NCBI GenBank assembly: GCA_019114645.1 | Contig: DXFC01000183.1 | Coordinates: forward strand, 1 to 5,874 | Reading direction: 5' to 3' | Length of the DNA: 5,874 nt | DNA from: Candidatus Halomonas stercoripullorum | GTDB lineage: Bacteria > Pseudomonadota > Gammaproteobacteria > Pseudomonadales > Halomonadaceae | Program-made: the position numbers and the translations under genes | Notes under the pieces: model-generated | Told to the model about the DNA's origin: nothing | Database searches by the model: none | Seen by the model: only the letters and a program-made list of their open reading frames with translations | Part shown: one piece after another, positions 5,143 through 5,874 of the stretch | Layout: the number at the start of each line of letters is the position of its first letter | Numbering within the stretch: position 1 is the stretch's first letter

Positions 5143-5874
5143 TCAATGCTGGCGTCTGTTAGCCAGTACCGGCTGAAGCTTCTCTGCCATGCTGGTCAGC
5201 GCTTCTTCAGTCGTCGGCCAGTCGATGCAGGCGTCAGTGACCGAAACGCCATATTGCATCTGGCTATGATCGTCGAGAATCTTCTGGTTGCCCCAGCCGA
5301 TATTGGATTCGATCATCAGACCCATGATCGAGCGGTTGCCCTCGAGGATCTGGTTGGTGACGTTGTCCATTACCAGCGGCTGTAGGGCGGCATCCTTGTT
5401 GGAGTTGGCATGTGAGCAATCGACCATGATGTTGGGTTCGATACCGGCTTTCTTCAGCTCCTGTTCGGCCAGCGCCACGCTGACGCTATCGTAGTTGGGC
5501 TTACCGTTGCCGCCACGCAGCACCACGTGGGCATAGACGTTGCCACGGGTACGGATGATCGCGACTCGACCGGCATAGTCGATGCCGAGGAAGTTGTGCG
5601 GGTGGGCCACCGACTGCAGGGCGTTGATTGCCACTTCCAGGCTGCCATCCGTGCCATTCTTGAAGCCAACGGGGCTGGAGAGGCCGGAGGACATCTCGCG
5701 GTGGGTCTGGGATTCGGTGGTACGGGCACCGATTGCCGACCAGCTGATGCAGTCCTGCAGATACTGCGGAGAGATCGGGTCCAGCGCCTCGGTCGCCAGC
5801 GGCAGTCCCATTTCAGAGAGTTCAACCAGTAGGCGGCGAGCGGTATGCAGACCTTTTTCAATCTCGAACGAACC
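5143..5874 (-). CDS. aroF: 3-deoxy-7-phosphoheptulonate (DAHP) synthase, class I, AroF-like; 5' end outside window
   Basis: The frame enters from the right edge and yields 243 residues ending at TGA (5145-5143); roughly 110 N-terminal residues are missing. The enzyme condenses phosphoenolpyruvate with erythrose 4-phosphate, the first step of the shikimate pathway. Visible (numbered from the edge): 'GARTTESQTHRE' with Arg51, 'VGFKNGTDG' with Lys72, 'LRGG' with Arg120, and the metal ligands His155 ('VDCSHANSNKD'), Glu189 ('MIESNI') and Asp214 ('VTDACI'). The ligand Cys lies outside. The isozyme call rests on 'GSFEIEKGL', 'MGLPLATEALDP', 'SPQYL' and the Glu-Asp spacing of 25, which agree with E. 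coli AroF rather than AroG (24). AroF in E. coli is tyrosine-inhibited; the feedback residues are mostly N-terminal, so inhibitor specificity here is not shown. It is convergent with dinG and followed by a strong terminator. Confidence 0.93.
   Translation of the reverse strand, partial: GSFEIEKGLHTARRLLVELSEMGLPLATEALDPISPQYLQDCISWSAIGARTTESQTHREMSSGLSSPVGFKNGTDGSLEVAINALQSVAHPHNFLGIDYAGRVAIIRTRGNVYAHVVLRGGNGKPNYDSVSVALAEQELKKAGIEPNIMVDCSHANSNKDAALQPLVMDNVTNQILEGNRSIMGLMIESNIGWGNQKILDDHSQMQYGVSVTDACIDWPTTEEALTSMAEKLQPVLANRRQH

Noticed and set aside
1..5874. Search for CRISPR arrays, tRNA/rRNA genes, insertion sequences, phage or defence genes
   Set aside because: The window is almost filled by core housekeeping genes; the only gap over 100 bases is the divergent promoter region, and none of these elements is visible.

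Overview
The window reads as ordinary chromosomal DNA of a gammaproteobacterium. It is moderately GC-rich and densely coded, and its core genes are recognisable from family motifs: a TonB-type protein, exonuclease III, an RhlB-type DEAD-box helicase, DinG, and a class I DAHP synthase. RhlB has the basic N-terminal extension and the 'FHDF...CTPIQ' entry that I associate with Pseudomonas-type RhlB, and the DAHP synthase is AroF-like. A pseudomonad or Halomonadaceae-type host is my inference; the sequence alone does not settle the genus.

Layout: (1) 1-442, plus strand: the C-terminal part of a TonB-family energy transducer with a Pro-Glu repeat, cut by the left edge. (2) 460-1538, minus strand: a two-gene unit with a small very basic 82-residue protein first, then xthA starting at TTG and overlapping it by 4 bases. 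(3) 1539-1685: a 147-base divergent intergenic region. It has outward-facing extended -10 boxes on both strands, placed in the two arms of a 16-base imperfect inverted repeat, plus an inner near-palindrome. (4) 1686-5097, plus strand: rhlB and dinG with only 4 bases between them, probably one transcript. (5) 5096-5119: a strong intrinsic terminator for the minus strand, whose T-run overlaps the dinG stop codon. (6) 5143-5874, minus strand: the C-terminal two thirds of an AroF-type DAHP synthase, cut by the right edge.

Three of the genes act on nucleic acids. XthA repairs abasic and 3'-blocked DNA, DinG unwinds DNA including R-loops, and RhlB unwinds RNA. They are divided over two divergent units that share one compact control region, which is suggestive but does not prove co-regulation. 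The TonB fragment and the DAHP synthase are unrelated neighbours facing this block convergently.

I found no RNA genes, mobile elements, CRISPR arrays, phage genes or convincing new system. The least explained items are the small basic protein coupled to xthA and the mirror-symmetric divergent promoter region.
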